A program made the position numbers and the translations under genes. Below, one piece after another: positions 1-9,042 of a DNA stretch of 59,557 bases (the stretch's first letter is position 1; every line of letters begins with the position of its first letter). Under the pieces are notes generated by a model. That model ran no database searches, had not been told where the DNA came from, and was given only the letters and a program-made list of their open reading frames with translations. The stretch is from Myxococcota bacterium (lineage in GTDB: Bacteria > Myxococcota_A > UBA9160 > UBA4427). The stretch covers positions 1 to 59,557 of the forward strand of contig JAPKBZ010000022.1 in NCBI GenBank assembly GCA_028823175.1. The letters are read 5' to 3'.

Positions 1-17
1 GCGGTCCGTAGCACTGT

Positions 18-66
18 TCATTCCGCTCTTCCCGCTCCTCCCGTTCTTCCCGCTCCTCCCGCTCTT
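18..66. repeat. Polypyrimidine tandem repeat
   Basis: A pyrimidine-rich tract holds two copies of the 15-base unit TTCCCGCTCCTCCCG at 29-43 and 47-61, an 18-base period. It lies just upstream of the first methyltransferase gene. No gene is visible in it; it may be the tail of a low-complexity region that begins outside the window. Confidence 0.6.
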
Positions 67-127
67 TCCACCCCTTACTTCGCGCGATAAACCGGGCATA
101 CCCGCACACTTCTTGGAGTCAGTGACG

Positions 128-895
128 ATGACGATTTCCACCCAAAAATTATATGACGGAGCGAGTGAGGACTGGATCCGTAAGGAACCCATGCTTCTGT
201 CGGACTACACGGCCAGGCCCTTTCTCCTCGACTGGTGTCAACCCGTCGCCGGACTGGATGTTCTCGACCTAGGTTGCGGCGAAGGTTATTTCGCCCGAAA
301 CCTCAAGGTCCTCGGAGCCAGAAATATTGAGGGTGTCGACCTCTCCCCCGAGATGATCCAAAGAGCGATCAACGAGGAGAATCGCGAAGGCCTCGGCATT
401 CAATACCGAACGGGAGACGCCACAGAGCTAGGCGCCTTCCCCGATCAGCGTTTTGACCTCGTCGTTTCCGTGTTCCTCTTCAATTACCTCACTCGGGAAC
501 AAACCACGCAGGCCATGCGAGAAATCTATCGGGTTCTCCAACCCGGCGGTCGCTTCATTTTCGCGGTGCCGCACCCTAGTTTTGCCTTCACCCGAGAATC
601 CCAAGAGGGTCAGGCACCTTTCTACTTCACGACCGGTGACTCGGGTTATTTCTCGGGCCGCGACCAACTCTTTGAAGGAGAGATCTACCGGCGAGACGGC
701 GTCGCTCTGCCCGTTCGCTGTGTCCACAAGACTCTCGCAGACTATTTCTCCAGCCTTAAGTCCGCAGGCTTCTCCCAGCTCCCCGAGCTAGAAGAGCTCC
801 ACGTGACACCCGAAATGTTGAAAACCGACGAGAAGTTTTTCAGCCCTCTTGTCGACCGGCCCCTCCACATGGCGTTTCGGATGGAGAAATCGTGA
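128..895 (+). CDS. Class I SAM-dependent methyltransferase
   Basis: This 255-residue protein is a small-molecule type class I methyltransferase. Visible motifs are the SAM-binding loop VLDLGCGEGYF (motif I, about residues 45-55), the acidic loop GVDLSPEMI (motif II), FDLVVSVFLFNYL (motif IV region) and VLQPGGRFIFAVPHP (post-motif region). The acceptor substrate cannot be read from the sequence. An in-frame TTG lies at 113, but the ATG at 128 has GGAG 9 bases upstream and is preferred. The stop TGA overlaps the start of the next gene, so the pair is probably translationally coupled and the methyltransferase may act on the substrate or product of the dioxygenase. The fold is clear; the role is unknown. 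Confidence 0.88.
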   Translation: MTISTQKLYDGASEDWIRKEPMLLSDYTARPFLLDWCQPVAGLDVLDLGCGEGYFARNLKVLGARNIEGVDLSPEMIQRAINEENREGLGIQYRTGDATELGAFPDQRFDLVVSVFLFNYLTREQTTQAMREIYRVLQPGGRFIFAVPHPSFAFTRESQEGQAPFYFTTGDSGYFSGRDQLFEGEIYRRDGVALPVRCVHKTLADYFSSLKSAGFSQLPELEELHVTPEMLKTDEKFFSPLVDRPLHMAFRMEKS

Positions 896-1878
896 TGTTG
901 CAGGAAAGCATGCTCCAAACACCCGGCCCCGCATTCGTGCAAGCAAACCCGCCCTGCCCTGCCTGGAGAGCTCCTGACGTGATCGCACGAGGGCAATGGG
1001 AAATCTCGCTGGGCCAGGAAGCCATCGACGAATTTTTCGAGGAATACAGACGCGGAGCCTTTGATTCGACAAGTACATCCAAGCCCCTGATCGCCCCGGA
1101 AAGAACCCCCAAACTCAAAGAGTTAAGCCTATCCCTTCGCCGGAAATTGCTCTTCGGAGACGGCTTTGCCCGGATCAAACAAGCAGAAAACATTAGGCTT
1201 TCAGCCCCGCAGCAGCGCGCGCTCTTTCTCAGACTCGGCACCCTGATGGGACGAGTCATGACGGAGTACGGCCAACTCTATCCGGTTCATGACCGCGGCA
1301 TCGATTACAAGGAACAAGCTGCGCCCGTCTCCATGACAACTTCCGAAACAGGCATGCATACCGACAGCAGCGCCGTCGGGGCCCTTCCTGATTTCGTCGG
1401 TCTCCTGTGCGAAGAACCCAGCCTGGAGGGTGGCGACTCCCTGATTTCGAATGCTCTCACCATTTATCACGACCTCAAAGGCTCTCATCCCGAAATCATC
1501 GACCTCCTGGAGAACAATTTCATTCGCGACGTGGTCACGCCTGGTGCATCCAAGAGCCTCGAATCTCTTCTCCTCAACACCTTCCCGATCTATTCTCCGG
1601 GCCGCCACGGAGAAGGCAGCACCTTCCGCTACATGCGCTACTGGATCGAAAAGGGAGCCGAACGAGCCGGCCTTTCCCTTAAGCCCGAACAGTATGAGGC
1701 GTTCAATCGCCTGGACGAAGCACTGAATTCTCCCGAAAACCAGATAAAACTTCGGCTAGATCGAGGAGATATCCTTCTGGCCAACAACCGCACACTGGCC
1801 CACGGCCGTACCGGTTATTCCGACCGCCCCGGTCATCGCCGGCAACTCCAGCGCATCTGGGTCGATCTCGGGCGATGA
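895..1878 (+). CDS. TauD/TfdA-family Fe(II)/2-oxoglutarate dioxygenase
   Basis: A 327-residue member of the TauD/TfdA/clavaminate synthase-like dioxygenases, which use non-heme iron and 2-oxoglutarate to hydroxylate or desaturate small molecules. The iron facial triad is visible as H-T-D in GMHTDSSAV (about residues 155-157) and the distal His in LAHGRTGY (about 303), with a 2-oxoglutarate-binding Arg in the C-terminal RRQLQRIWV. The start ATG overlaps the upstream TGA as TGATG; a GTG three bases earlier is also possible. Coupling to a methyltransferase suggests a tailoring pair acting on one small metabolite, but no other biosynthetic genes are next to it. Confidence 0.85.
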   Translation: MLQESMLQTPGPAFVQANPPCPAWRAPDVIARGQWEISLGQEAIDEFFEEYRRGAFDSTSTSKPLIAPERTPKLKELSLSLRRKLLFGDGFARIKQAENIRLSAPQQRALFLRLGTLMGRVMTEYGQLYPVHDRGIDYKEQAAPVSMTTSETGMHTDSSAVGALPDFVGLLCEEPSLEGGDSLISNALTIYHDLKGSHPEIIDLLENNFIRDVVTPGASKSLESLLLNTFPIYSPGRHGEGSTFRYMRYWIEKGAERAGLSLKPEQYEAFNRLDEALNSPENQIKLRLDRGDILLANNRTLAHGRTGYSDRPGHRRQLQRIWVDLGR

Positions 1879-1961
1879 AGCGAGACGCCCACCCTTCCAA
1901 GCAGAAGCGCGCTCCCGCCTAGAGCATTGGGGTGCGGCCGCTGAGGCCGACACGCGCCTAG

Positions 1962-2236
1962 CAGCTTATCGCTCCCGCACTTCCTCTCCTCGAACCGACA
2001 CAGGAGACCTTAATAGGTGCCCCAAACGAAAGTCGAGGAGGGCGATATACAGAGAGCGTTTCTATTCGTTATCGAGAGGGCATCCCATTCTCGGTAATCC
2101 ATTACGAAGACATCTGCGACGAAAGCGAACTCTGTGAAACCTTCTCCGAGGTCTGCGGCGTAGAGACCCCTGTGCATGACGTGGGAATGCTCAAGCGTCA
2201 CGACAAAAAACTCTCTGATATCATCTCCGAGTCCTA
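1962..2236 (+). pseudogene. Possible sulfotransferase C-terminal remnant
   Basis: Between 1879 and 2324 there is no intact gene. One frame is open from 1962 to a TAA at 2236 and encodes IPFSVIHYEDICDESEL followed by a short helix-like stretch and LKRHDKKLSDIIS. The first part resembles the 'hYEDL' segment of PAPS-dependent sulfotransferases, and the second their C-terminal end. No ATG, GTG or TTG with a ribosome site precedes it, and the PAPS-binding N-terminal half is missing. I read it as a 5'-deleted remnant; the family assignment is tentative because only about 60 residues are informative. Confidence 0.35.
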
Positions 2237-2324
2237 AGCAGAAGGTCTAGCCGAAAACTGCGCTCCCAGTTAAGAAATTACCTAGGCACCTTCACTCTTC
2301 CATTCACCAGGCGAAGGGTCACAC

Positions 2325-3407
2325 ATGAAATTTGGCGTCTGCATCGCGAGCGATATCAGCGATATCGATTATGTAGTAGCGGCGGAAAAACTGGGCTATA
2401 GCGATGCCTGGTTTGCGGACAGCCAGATGATCTGGTCCGACTGTTACGCGACCATGGCACTGGCCGCCGAAAGAACCGAGCGCATCCGGATCGGTACAGG
2501 GGTCGCGATTTCAGGCACTCGGCCCGCACCGGTCACCGCAGCGGCCATCGGAACCATCAACGTGCTTGCCCCGGGGCGCACTTTCCTGGGAGTCGGTGCC
2601 GGGAATACCGCCATGCGAATCATGGGCGCGCCTCCACAAAAAATTGCCGACCTCGATCGCTACCTCAGTTGCCTGGCGCCGCTACTCCGGGGCGACGAGA
2701 CGGAATGGGGCAAAGCTGGCAACGAAATTCCGATTCGTCACATCATGCGAGATCAAAGCTTCGTCAACTACACCGATCCGATCCCGCTCCATATTTCGGG
2801 CTTCGGCCCCCGCTCTCTCGGACTCGCCGGGCGCCATGGAGATGGCGCTGTGCTGCCCATGCCTCAGAATCCCGCCACTATGGAAACACTCTGGTCCCTC
2901 ATCGAGGCCGGAGCTAAAGACGCAGGGCGGCACATAGACCGAGGCCTTTACGAAACTACAGCTCTGACCATGGTCTCAGTCCTCGACCCCGGCGAGACTG
3001 CCGACTCAGACCGTATCCGCCACGAGTGCGGAGCTTTTGCCATGGCGACCGTGCACTACGCCTACGATCAGTGGCGGCAACTCAGCCAGCCCCCTCCTCA
3101 AATGCTTTCCGAAATCTGGGATGACTACTGCGCCATGCTGGACAAAGTCCCCAGTGAACGCCTACATCAGCGCATCCATGCGGGACACAATTGCTGGGTC
3201 GTCCCTGAAGAAGAGCGTTTCCTCTCGGGATCACTGATCGAGGCAACTTGTATGGTCGGCACCCGTGACCGACTCCTCGAACGAATCGACGGACTGAGTA
3301 ACGCAGGCTTGAGCCAGATCATGGTCCTGCCCGCGCTTGAGCCCCGGCACTCTGCCCTCGAACGCATTTCCAGGGATCTCATCGCCCCTCTCTCCGAACT
3401 GCAGTAA
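2325..3407 (+). CDS. LLM-class F420-dependent oxidoreductase
   Basis: A 360-residue TIM-barrel protein of the bacterial luciferase-like superfamily, in the branch that uses coenzyme F420 or FMN. Family features are the N-terminal MKFGVCIASDISD, the EKLGYSDAWFADSQ strand-helix, IRIGTGVAISGTR with PAPVTAAAIGTI, LAPGRTFLGVGAGNTAMR and the domain-wide VLPALE strand near the C-terminus. The length fits F420-dependent reductases such as Mer-like enzymes. The ATG has GAAGGG upstream. It stands alone, so the substrate is unknown. A second member of the superfamily lies at 7920-8762. Confidence 0.87.
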   Translation: MKFGVCIASDISDIDYVVAAEKLGYSDAWFADSQMIWSDCYATMALAAERTERIRIGTGVAISGTRPAPVTAAAIGTINVLAPGRTFLGVGAGNTAMRIMGAPPQKIADLDRYLSCLAPLLRGDETEWGKAGNEIPIRHIMRDQSFVNYTDPIPLHISGFGPRSLGLAGRHGDGAVLPMPQNPATMETLWSLIEAGAKDAGRHIDRGLYETTALTMVSVLDPGETADSDRIRHECGAFAMATVHYAYDQWRQLSQPPPQMLSEIWDDYCAMLDKVPSERLHQRIHAGHNCWVVPEEERFLSGSLIEATCMVGTRDRLLERIDGLSNAGLSQIMVLPALEPRHSALERISRDLIAPLSELQ

Positions 3408-3656
3408 ACCGGGGCACTGCCCGATGACCGAGCGCAGGCGTTAGGGCGCACTTCAGCCTAGGCCCAAACGGGCTCCCGACTAAGGGAAGCATTCTCCACA
3501 AAGCGGCTTTCGGCGTGCACCGGATGATTCAGCCACAGTCGCCTATCCAACCCATTGCCAAAAGGTGATGAGGGTCTCGGTCCCGTCTGCGCTTGCTGTC
3601 ATTGCGACAATTTCGAATCCCGAAATTCCTTCCGATGCCTGCCCCTTGCGAACGGG

Positions 3657-5519
3657 TCAACCCAAACGCCGAACCCCGAGCCCATTGCCGCCGAGCATCG
3701 CCTCAGAAGCGCCGGCGACAATGCCCGCCTGGTCCATGGGAAGAGCCAGGAAAAAGCTAGTCCCCTTTCCGACCTCGCTATCGACCCGCACGTACCCGCC
3801 GTGCAGTTCTATCAGCCTTCGCGTTATGGCGAGACCTATCCCACTACCTCCCAACGCCTCATCTCGCGACCGGCCACTCTGGTAGAACTCACCGAAGATC
3901 GCCTGCTGCTCATTCTCCGCAATACCAATTCCCTCGTCCCAAACTTCCACGGAGAGCCAGCCCACTTTTTCGATTTTCCATCGAACGCCGACGGAGCGGT
4001 GCGCGTCAGTAAACTTCACTGCATTGGAAAGAAGATTTTCTAGACATTGCCCAAGCCGTCGCCTATCCGCAGTGAAGGTCGGCGCGTCGACTCCAACTTC
4101 ATTGACGATCTCAACCTCTGCCCCTCGACTGAGCTTCCGAGTACTCTGAACAACCTCAGCAACCGTTTCGGCTAGAGATACCTCCTCAAGGGTAAGCTCA
4201 ACGGCGCCCATCGAGATCTTGGTTATATCAAGCAGGTCATTGATCAGTGCGAGCAGATGGTCTCCCGACTCGCGTATGCCCTCGACAAAACCAGTCTGAT
4301 CCTGATTTAGCGATCCGAAATGCCGATCCTCCAAAAGCTCAGCAAAGCCCAGGATCCCGCTCAGAGGCGTCCGAGTCTCATGACTGACCCACGACAAAAA
4401 TCGAGATTTCGCGATATCGGCATCTTCGGCGGCATCTCGTGCCCGCTCAAGATCGTCAGCTTGGCTCTTCAATTGCCCTTTCAGTTCCGTCTCGACTCGC
4501 TGGCCCCACCAATTGCGCACGCCCAGGGAGATCACCAAAACGACAATCGCCCCAGCGAGCAGTGGGAAAACTTCAGGGGAAAGACTCTCCTCAAAAATAT
4601 AAGTGACGATAAAAACGCCAGCCACCATCAAAGTAGGAAGTAGCGTCTCCCATTGTTTGGCATTCTCCTCAAACTCGTCATGTGTCTGAGAGTCCCTGAC
4701 CTTTTTTCCTGTGTAGTACTGCTCGGAAGCAGCGATGAACCAGGCTGTGGAGCCAACGAGATAGAGTGCTGAGAACGGACTGTTCTCGTTGTAGGCGCCA
4801 TGCACCAACAAGTAGATATAACTAAAATATTCCACCGTCAGGCAAATCATCCCGAAGAGAACGAGTCCCATAATCATTCGCTTCTTCCCCCGAAGACGAA
4901 GGAGAACGATTCTCGCGCCAACGACCGGGGCGGCCAGGATAAAGATGCCCTGAACCTGCGACGTGATGACGACTTCGGAGTCGAGTCCAATGCTATCCAG
5001 CATCTGGTAGACAACGACAAGGTAGCCGTACACCACAGACGCAAAAACCACGCCGAGACTCCCCAACTGCGCCAGGGTGAACCCTGTATTTCGTGCTCGA
5101 TCTTGATAGAAAACCATGCCCAGCATAAAGAGAACGGGGGAGACGACGTAGCCGGTTGTCGCCATGGCGGTCATGGGAATACTCTCGGAGAAGTTGATCT
5201 CCAGATATGTCCAGAACCCCTCGGCGCAAAACATGCTGAAGCAAGCCAAGCCGATCAAGGTCCACGCGTGACGGTCTTGCCCCTCTAGACTGAACGCAGT
5301 TCTAAACGACGCTGCACTCGCGAGCAAAGGAAAGGCCGAAAAGCTCAGCATCGAGCACCAATAACCGAAGCTTCCCGGCTCAGCCTGGCTCACGAGGAAG
5401 TACTCACAGACCAGGATCGTAATCCCAAACGAGAGAAGCGGAATCATCTGCCTGCGCAGAAGCCCCTGGTGACTCGTCCGCCTCTGCGGCTCCGTGCGTA
5501 TTTCCTGTTTATTGGTCAC
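3657..5519 (-). CDS. Membrane sensor histidine kinase
   Basis: A histidine kinase of about 620-642 residues with at least eight hydrophobic segments in the N-terminal 350 residues, a short coiled linker, HisKA and HATPase_c domains. The phospho-accepting His is in SHETRTPLSGILGFAELL; the N box is LENLLSNAVKF, the G1 box VWDEGIGIAEN and the G2 box GGSGIGLAI. No PAS, HAMP or receiver domain is visible, and no response regulator gene is adjacent, so its partner must be elsewhere. The frame opens with TTG at 5585; a GTG at 5519 and an ATG near 5447 just before the first hydrophobic segment are alternatives. I list the GTG but the start is unsure. Confidence 0.85.
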   Translation of the reverse strand: MTNKQEIRTEPQRRTSHQGLLRRQMIPLLSFGITILVCEYFLVSQAEPGSFGYWCSMLSFSAFPLLASAASFRTAFSLEGQDRHAWTLIGLACFSMFCAEGFWTYLEINFSESIPMTAMATTGYVVSPVLFMLGMVFYQDRARNTGFTLAQLGSLGVVFASVVYGYLVVVYQMLDSIGLDSEVVITSQVQGIFILAAPVVGARIVLLRLRGKKRMIMGLVLFGMICLTVEYFSYIYLLVHGAYNENSPFSALYLVGSTAWFIAASEQYYTGKKVRDSQTHDEFEENAKQWETLLPTLMVAGVFIVTYIFEESLSPEVFPLLAGAIVVLVISLGVRNWWGQRVETELKGQLKSQADDLERARDAAEDADIAKSRFLSWVSHETRTPLSGILGFAELLEDRHFGSLNQDQTGFVEGIRESGDHLLALINDLLDITKISMGAVELTLEEVSLAETVAEVVQSTRKLSRGAEVEIVNEVGVDAPTFTADRRRLGQCLENLLSNAVKFTDAHRSVGVRWKIEKVGWLSVEVWDEGIGIAENEQQAIFGEFYQSGRSRDEALGGSGIGLAITRRLIELHGGYVRVDSEVGKGTSFFLALPMDQAGIVAGASEAMLGGNGLGVRRLG

Positions 5520-5817
5520 GGTGATCCCGTGAATTCGTCGCCCGAAGCTCCATTGGCCAATTGTAGGGCATCGGCAACTGCGCAAACCCTCAATGGCGTC
5601 GGGCGCAAACAGGCATGAGGGCTCCTAGAAACGGTTAGACGCGGTTTCTCCCGAACCATTGGGAATACCCGGGCAGCCCTATTTTTCGCCTCTGGGGAGA
5701 CTGCCTCTCAGGCTGCGGGGAGGCCTTCGCCTTCGTCTTGAAACGAGCGAAAGGGAAAGCTCCAGCCCCCGGCAAAGCAACTTCGAAGCGCGATCAGCCG
5801 GATCCGGTAAGTACCGG

Positions 5818-6024
5818 TCAAAATTTCTTCACGAAAAAGGCCGAAGGCATGAAGAAGGTCGCTCGTGCGCCGACCCGATCCAACTCATCAAGAAAACGGG
5901 GAACAGAATCGGAAAAGAAGCTTATGCCGGACTTCTCGCCCTTCGAATTGACCAGGCTCTGATAGCCCCGGTAGTTGTCCATATCGATGGAGATGCAGGC
6001 TTTCACTGCCTTGCAACATACCAA
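5818..6024 (-). pseudogene. Truncated polysaccharide deacetylase
   Basis: This minus-strand frame encodes ACISIDMDNYRGYQSL, then SVPRFLDELDRVGARATFFM, then a stop after PSAFFVKKF. The first block is the start of a NodB-homology polysaccharide deacetylase barrel with its metal-site Asp pair (D-x-D), and the second its first helix and strand (ARATFF). The remaining roughly 200 residues with the metal-binding His motif are missing downstream. About 70 codons survive. The surrounding 5586-6290 interval holds no other recognisable gene. Confidence 0.6.
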
Positions 6025-6290
6025 TCAAACGATTCGAGTGTCTACTCGCCGCTCCCACGGCAACCATCCGACCAAAATCAGAACGCCTGGACGAGAAGCC
6101 TTGCCGACTGGACAAATACCCCCCCTACCCCCCAGCCTCACCCTGCCCAAACCCATGGTGTGCAGCCGCTCCACACACGGTATTCTCGAGAGGTTCCCGA
6201 TTGGGCGTGGATCCAAGAGTCACGCGCCGAACCGTCCCAACGACACAAAAACCCGAAGCGCCTGCCATCGGTGTTTCAGGAGCCGGCCCC

Positions 6291-7847
6291 ATGAAAGCCA
6301 AGCTAATACAGGCAACGTGGATGATCGTCATGGTTGGCCTCGGGGTCGGCCTTCACGCTGGGTACCAGGACTACGGCGGACGCGACCTTTTGGAGTCATT
6401 CCAGCTCGAGGCGGCGCGGAAGAAGACTTCAGAGCGCAGCATCCTCCCCGCGTCTCTGCCTCGGCCCGAACTGCCGGTTGAGAAAGTCGTCCCACCCAGG
6501 ACCAACGCCACCACCATCGAAGGGCTCTCGCTCTATCCCAAAGTCGTCGTTGGGGGCCGAACCCCCCTCGACTTGTGGGCCTACTACGGCCGGGGAGCGT
6601 CCTCCTTCTCGTCCCCGACTCTCCCTATGCGTTTCGAGGAATGGCTCGATTTTCATCGCGCCCAGCAACCGGGCCTGATGAAGGACGTTCGGGAGCACAT
6701 GGCTTCCCGCTACGACTTCACGCCGGCGATCCTCCCCAAAGCCTTCATGTCGGGCGGAAAACCCATTATGGCCGGGCCTGCGGCAAGACTTCCCAAAGAT
6801 CTCGCATCCTGGGAGGAACTCGCGGATCTCACCCCTGCAGAAATCCGAGAGCGAGACGTATTCCCCTTCAAACCACTGGCCCACCCTCTGCAGTCCACGG
6901 CCCATATGGTTTTTCCAGACTCTTGGATCGCGATCCACCCAGAGCACACAAGAATCGACGTGGGCTTCGACATTCCGGAACCCTTCCTCCCGGAGTTCCC
7001 ACCTCCCATGTACCTCACCACCCACAAGGAAATGGGTGACGTGACGAACGGCCAGGAACTCACCTTTGAAAACTACTACCAGATCTTCGACGGGTTGCTC
7101 ACTCCCGAACAGATGGAAGGGCTAAAAGAGCTACTCCAGCCCTCGCCCAGTCTTTGGTTCAACCAGACCGATCACCGACTGACCGAGGAGCCCAGTTCGG
7201 GAATCGCTTGCTTCGACTGTCATGTCAACGGGCATACCAACGGGGCCTTCGATCTCGCCCCGGATTCACGCCCCAATATGGCGCGTCTCAGAGTGGACAC
7301 GCCCAGCCTACGTGGCAACTACAACCTGATGCAGTTCTCGACGAAGCGCTCGATTCGAAGTCTGAATCATTTTGCCGGTGTGGGAGAGTTTTTCGGCGGC
7401 GACCCCGGCATGCAGCAGGCGATCGGGTCGCGCGGAGCCAGCCGATCCGCACTCAACGGCATATCCGAATTCAACGCCATTCTTGACTACCCCCCCGCCC
7501 CCAAGCTCACCCCACTCGGCCTGCTAGACCCCGATCTGGCCTCAAAATCTGAGCTTCGTGGAGAGCAGATCTTTTATGGCGAAGGCCGCTGCGTCCAGTG
7601 CCACTACGGCCCTGCTTTCGTCGACGATTATATGCACGACCTTCAGGTCGAGCGTTTCTACGTGGGTCGGCCGGAAGGGCCGATCAAGACTTCTCCCCTT
7701 CGCGGAATCAAGGACACCCCCCCCTACCTCCACGACGGGCGCCTTATGACCCTCGACGATGCGGTGGAATTTTTCAATCTGATACTCCAGCTACAACTCT
7801 CCAGGCAGGATAAGCAGGACTTGCGCGCGTACCTTCTCACGCTCTAG
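6291..7847 (+). CDS. Diheme cytochrome c peroxidase/MauG-family protein
   Basis: A 518-residue exported diheme protein. The ATG at 6291 has AGGAG 8 bases upstream and opens a signal peptide (residues 1-22, ATWMIVMVGLGVGLHA). Two heme-attachment motifs are seen, CFDCH (307-311) and CVQCH (434-438), separated by a MauG/CcpA-like block. The C-terminal RGIKDTPPYLHDGRLMTLDD is the conserved second-heme domain end of this family. About 280 residues precede the first heme, longer than classical CcpA (about 330 total), which puts it among the extended 'cytochrome B6'-like peroxidases. It probably reduces peroxide or oxidises a protein in the periplasm; the substrate is unknown. Confidence 0.82.
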   Translation: MKAKLIQATWMIVMVGLGVGLHAGYQDYGGRDLLESFQLEAARKKTSERSILPASLPRPELPVEKVVPPRTNATTIEGLSLYPKVVVGGRTPLDLWAYYGRGASSFSSPTLPMRFEEWLDFHRAQQPGLMKDVREHMASRYDFTPAILPKAFMSGGKPIMAGPAARLPKDLASWEELADLTPAEIRERDVFPFKPLAHPLQSTAHMVFPDSWIAIHPEHTRIDVGFDIPEPFLPEFPPPMYLTTHKEMGDVTNGQELTFENYYQIFDGLLTPEQMEGLKELLQPSPSLWFNQTDHRLTEEPSSGIACFDCHVNGHTNGAFDLAPDSRPNMARLRVDTPSLRGNYNLMQFSTKRSIRSLNHFAGVGEFFGGDPGMQQAIGSRGASRSALNGISEFNAILDYPPAPKLTPLGLLDPDLASKSELRGEQIFYGEGRCVQCHYGPAFVDDYMHDLQVERFYVGRPEGPIKTSPLRGIKDTPPYLHDGRLMTLDDAVEFFNLILQLQLSRQDKQDLRAYLLTL

Positions 7848-7919
7848 CCAAGGTCCTCGAGAATTTCCGATTGAGCCCCACCCACTTTGCCAACCCGAGC
7901 CGCTCCGGCGCGACTGCCG

Positions 7920-8762
7920 CTAACCTATCCAGCGGCGTGCAAGGGTCGACATAGCGGAAATTCGAGAATCCAGGGATTGGGCCTCGCGCTGCTCGGGGTT
8001 CCACGCCATCACGACAACGCCCTCGACGCCGAGGGCCGAGAGAGCAAGTAGGTAGGCATCGGATAATTCCTCGTTCGGGATCACAAGTTTCCGGGCGCCT
8101 CCACTCGAGAGCGAATCAAGTTCGCCGAGCTTCTCTCTCAGGAACTCAAGGGAATGGTTCATCCCGATCCAGCCGCTGTAGCGAGCCGCTCGCTCGATGG
8201 AAATACGCGAGTGTCCCCCCACGAGAATATCCGGAGGCGCTGCGGGCCGGGGAGAGATGCCCACTTGCTCAAAATCATAGAATTTCCCTTGATAAGTGAG
8301 CAGATCCTCGCGCCACAGGCCATGAATCACCTCCAGAGCTTCCTCGAACCGGCCGCCCCGAGTACGCGGGTCGTGCCCAAGCAGTGCAATTTCTTCCCGG
8401 AGCCAACCCGGTGTAATCCCCAGTGAGAACCGACCCCCACTCAAGTCGGCGAGGGCAGCCGCCTGTTTTGCCACGCTGAAGGGGTCGCGCATGCCCATCA
8501 CGTAGGCATAGGTGATGAATCGCAGGCGCTCTGTGACCGCGGCCATGGTGGCGAGGGTGGTAATCGGCTCCGGGTAATTATTCAGCGGGTCGTAAGGGAT
8601 CCCTCGGGTAGGATGAAGGCTCTCCTGGGCCCTGGGGAGCGCGACGTGATCAGAAACCGCTACGCCCGTGTAGCCGAGCTCCTCGGCGGCGACCGCAATC
8701 GCCTTCACCTCGTCCCCCTGATTCGTCTCCGCGAACCAAGCCAACCAGAAATCCAACCCCAT
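7920..8762 (-). CDS. LLM-class F420-dependent oxidoreductase
   Basis: A 280-residue luciferase-like TIM-barrel oxidoreductase. Recognisable blocks are ELGYTGVAVSDHVALP near the N-terminus, ERLRFITYAYVMGMRDPF, DLSGGRFSLGITPGWLREE and PPDILVGGHSRISIERAARY, the pattern of the TIGR03619-type F420-dependent subfamily. The ATG follows GAGGGAAGGGG. It is not in an operon; its stop faces the diheme peroxidase gene across about 70 bases. Cofactor choice (F420 or FMN) cannot be proved from sequence alone. Confidence 0.87.
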   Translation of the reverse strand: MGLDFWLAWFAETNQGDEVKAIAVAAEELGYTGVAVSDHVALPRAQESLHPTRGIPYDPLNNYPEPITTLATMAAVTERLRFITYAYVMGMRDPFSVAKQAAALADLSGGRFSLGITPGWLREEIALLGHDPRTRGGRFEEALEVIHGLWREDLLTYQGKFYDFEQVGISPRPAAPPDILVGGHSRISIERAARYSGWIGMNHSLEFLREKLGELDSLSSGGARKLVIPNEELSDAYLLALSALGVEGVVVMAWNPEQREAQSLDSRISAMSTLARRWIG

Positions 8763-9042
8763 CCCCTTCCCTCAGCGCCCGGCGCGAGTTCCCAGTATGC
8801 CCGCAACACTCGGCAATTCCCACAGGGCACCCCTTTTTCCACGGCCACGAGGAGCGCTAGGGACGGTCTGCCCCGGGGCATCGCCGGATTCGCCTCCCAG
8901 CCGATTTCGGCCTGTCCCTCCCCCATTGGGGCCGGGCCCTTGACGGGAAACCTGCTCTAGCTAGTTATTGGGTCGGGGCGGCCTTGGGCCGCTCCTTCGT
9001 TACCCCTTTATGAATAGCCGCAATGCTAAAGAGGAGTGAATC

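Noticed and set aside
128..3407. A biosynthetic gene cluster
   Set aside because: Only tailoring-type enzymes are present; no synthase, NRPS, PKS, terpene or RiPP core gene is visible here or elsewhere in the window.
8979..8993. GCGGCC-TTG-GGCCGC hairpin as a terminator
   Set aside because: No gene on the plus strand ends before it, and it lies just upstream of the heme-binding protein gene; it may be chance in GC-rich DNA.
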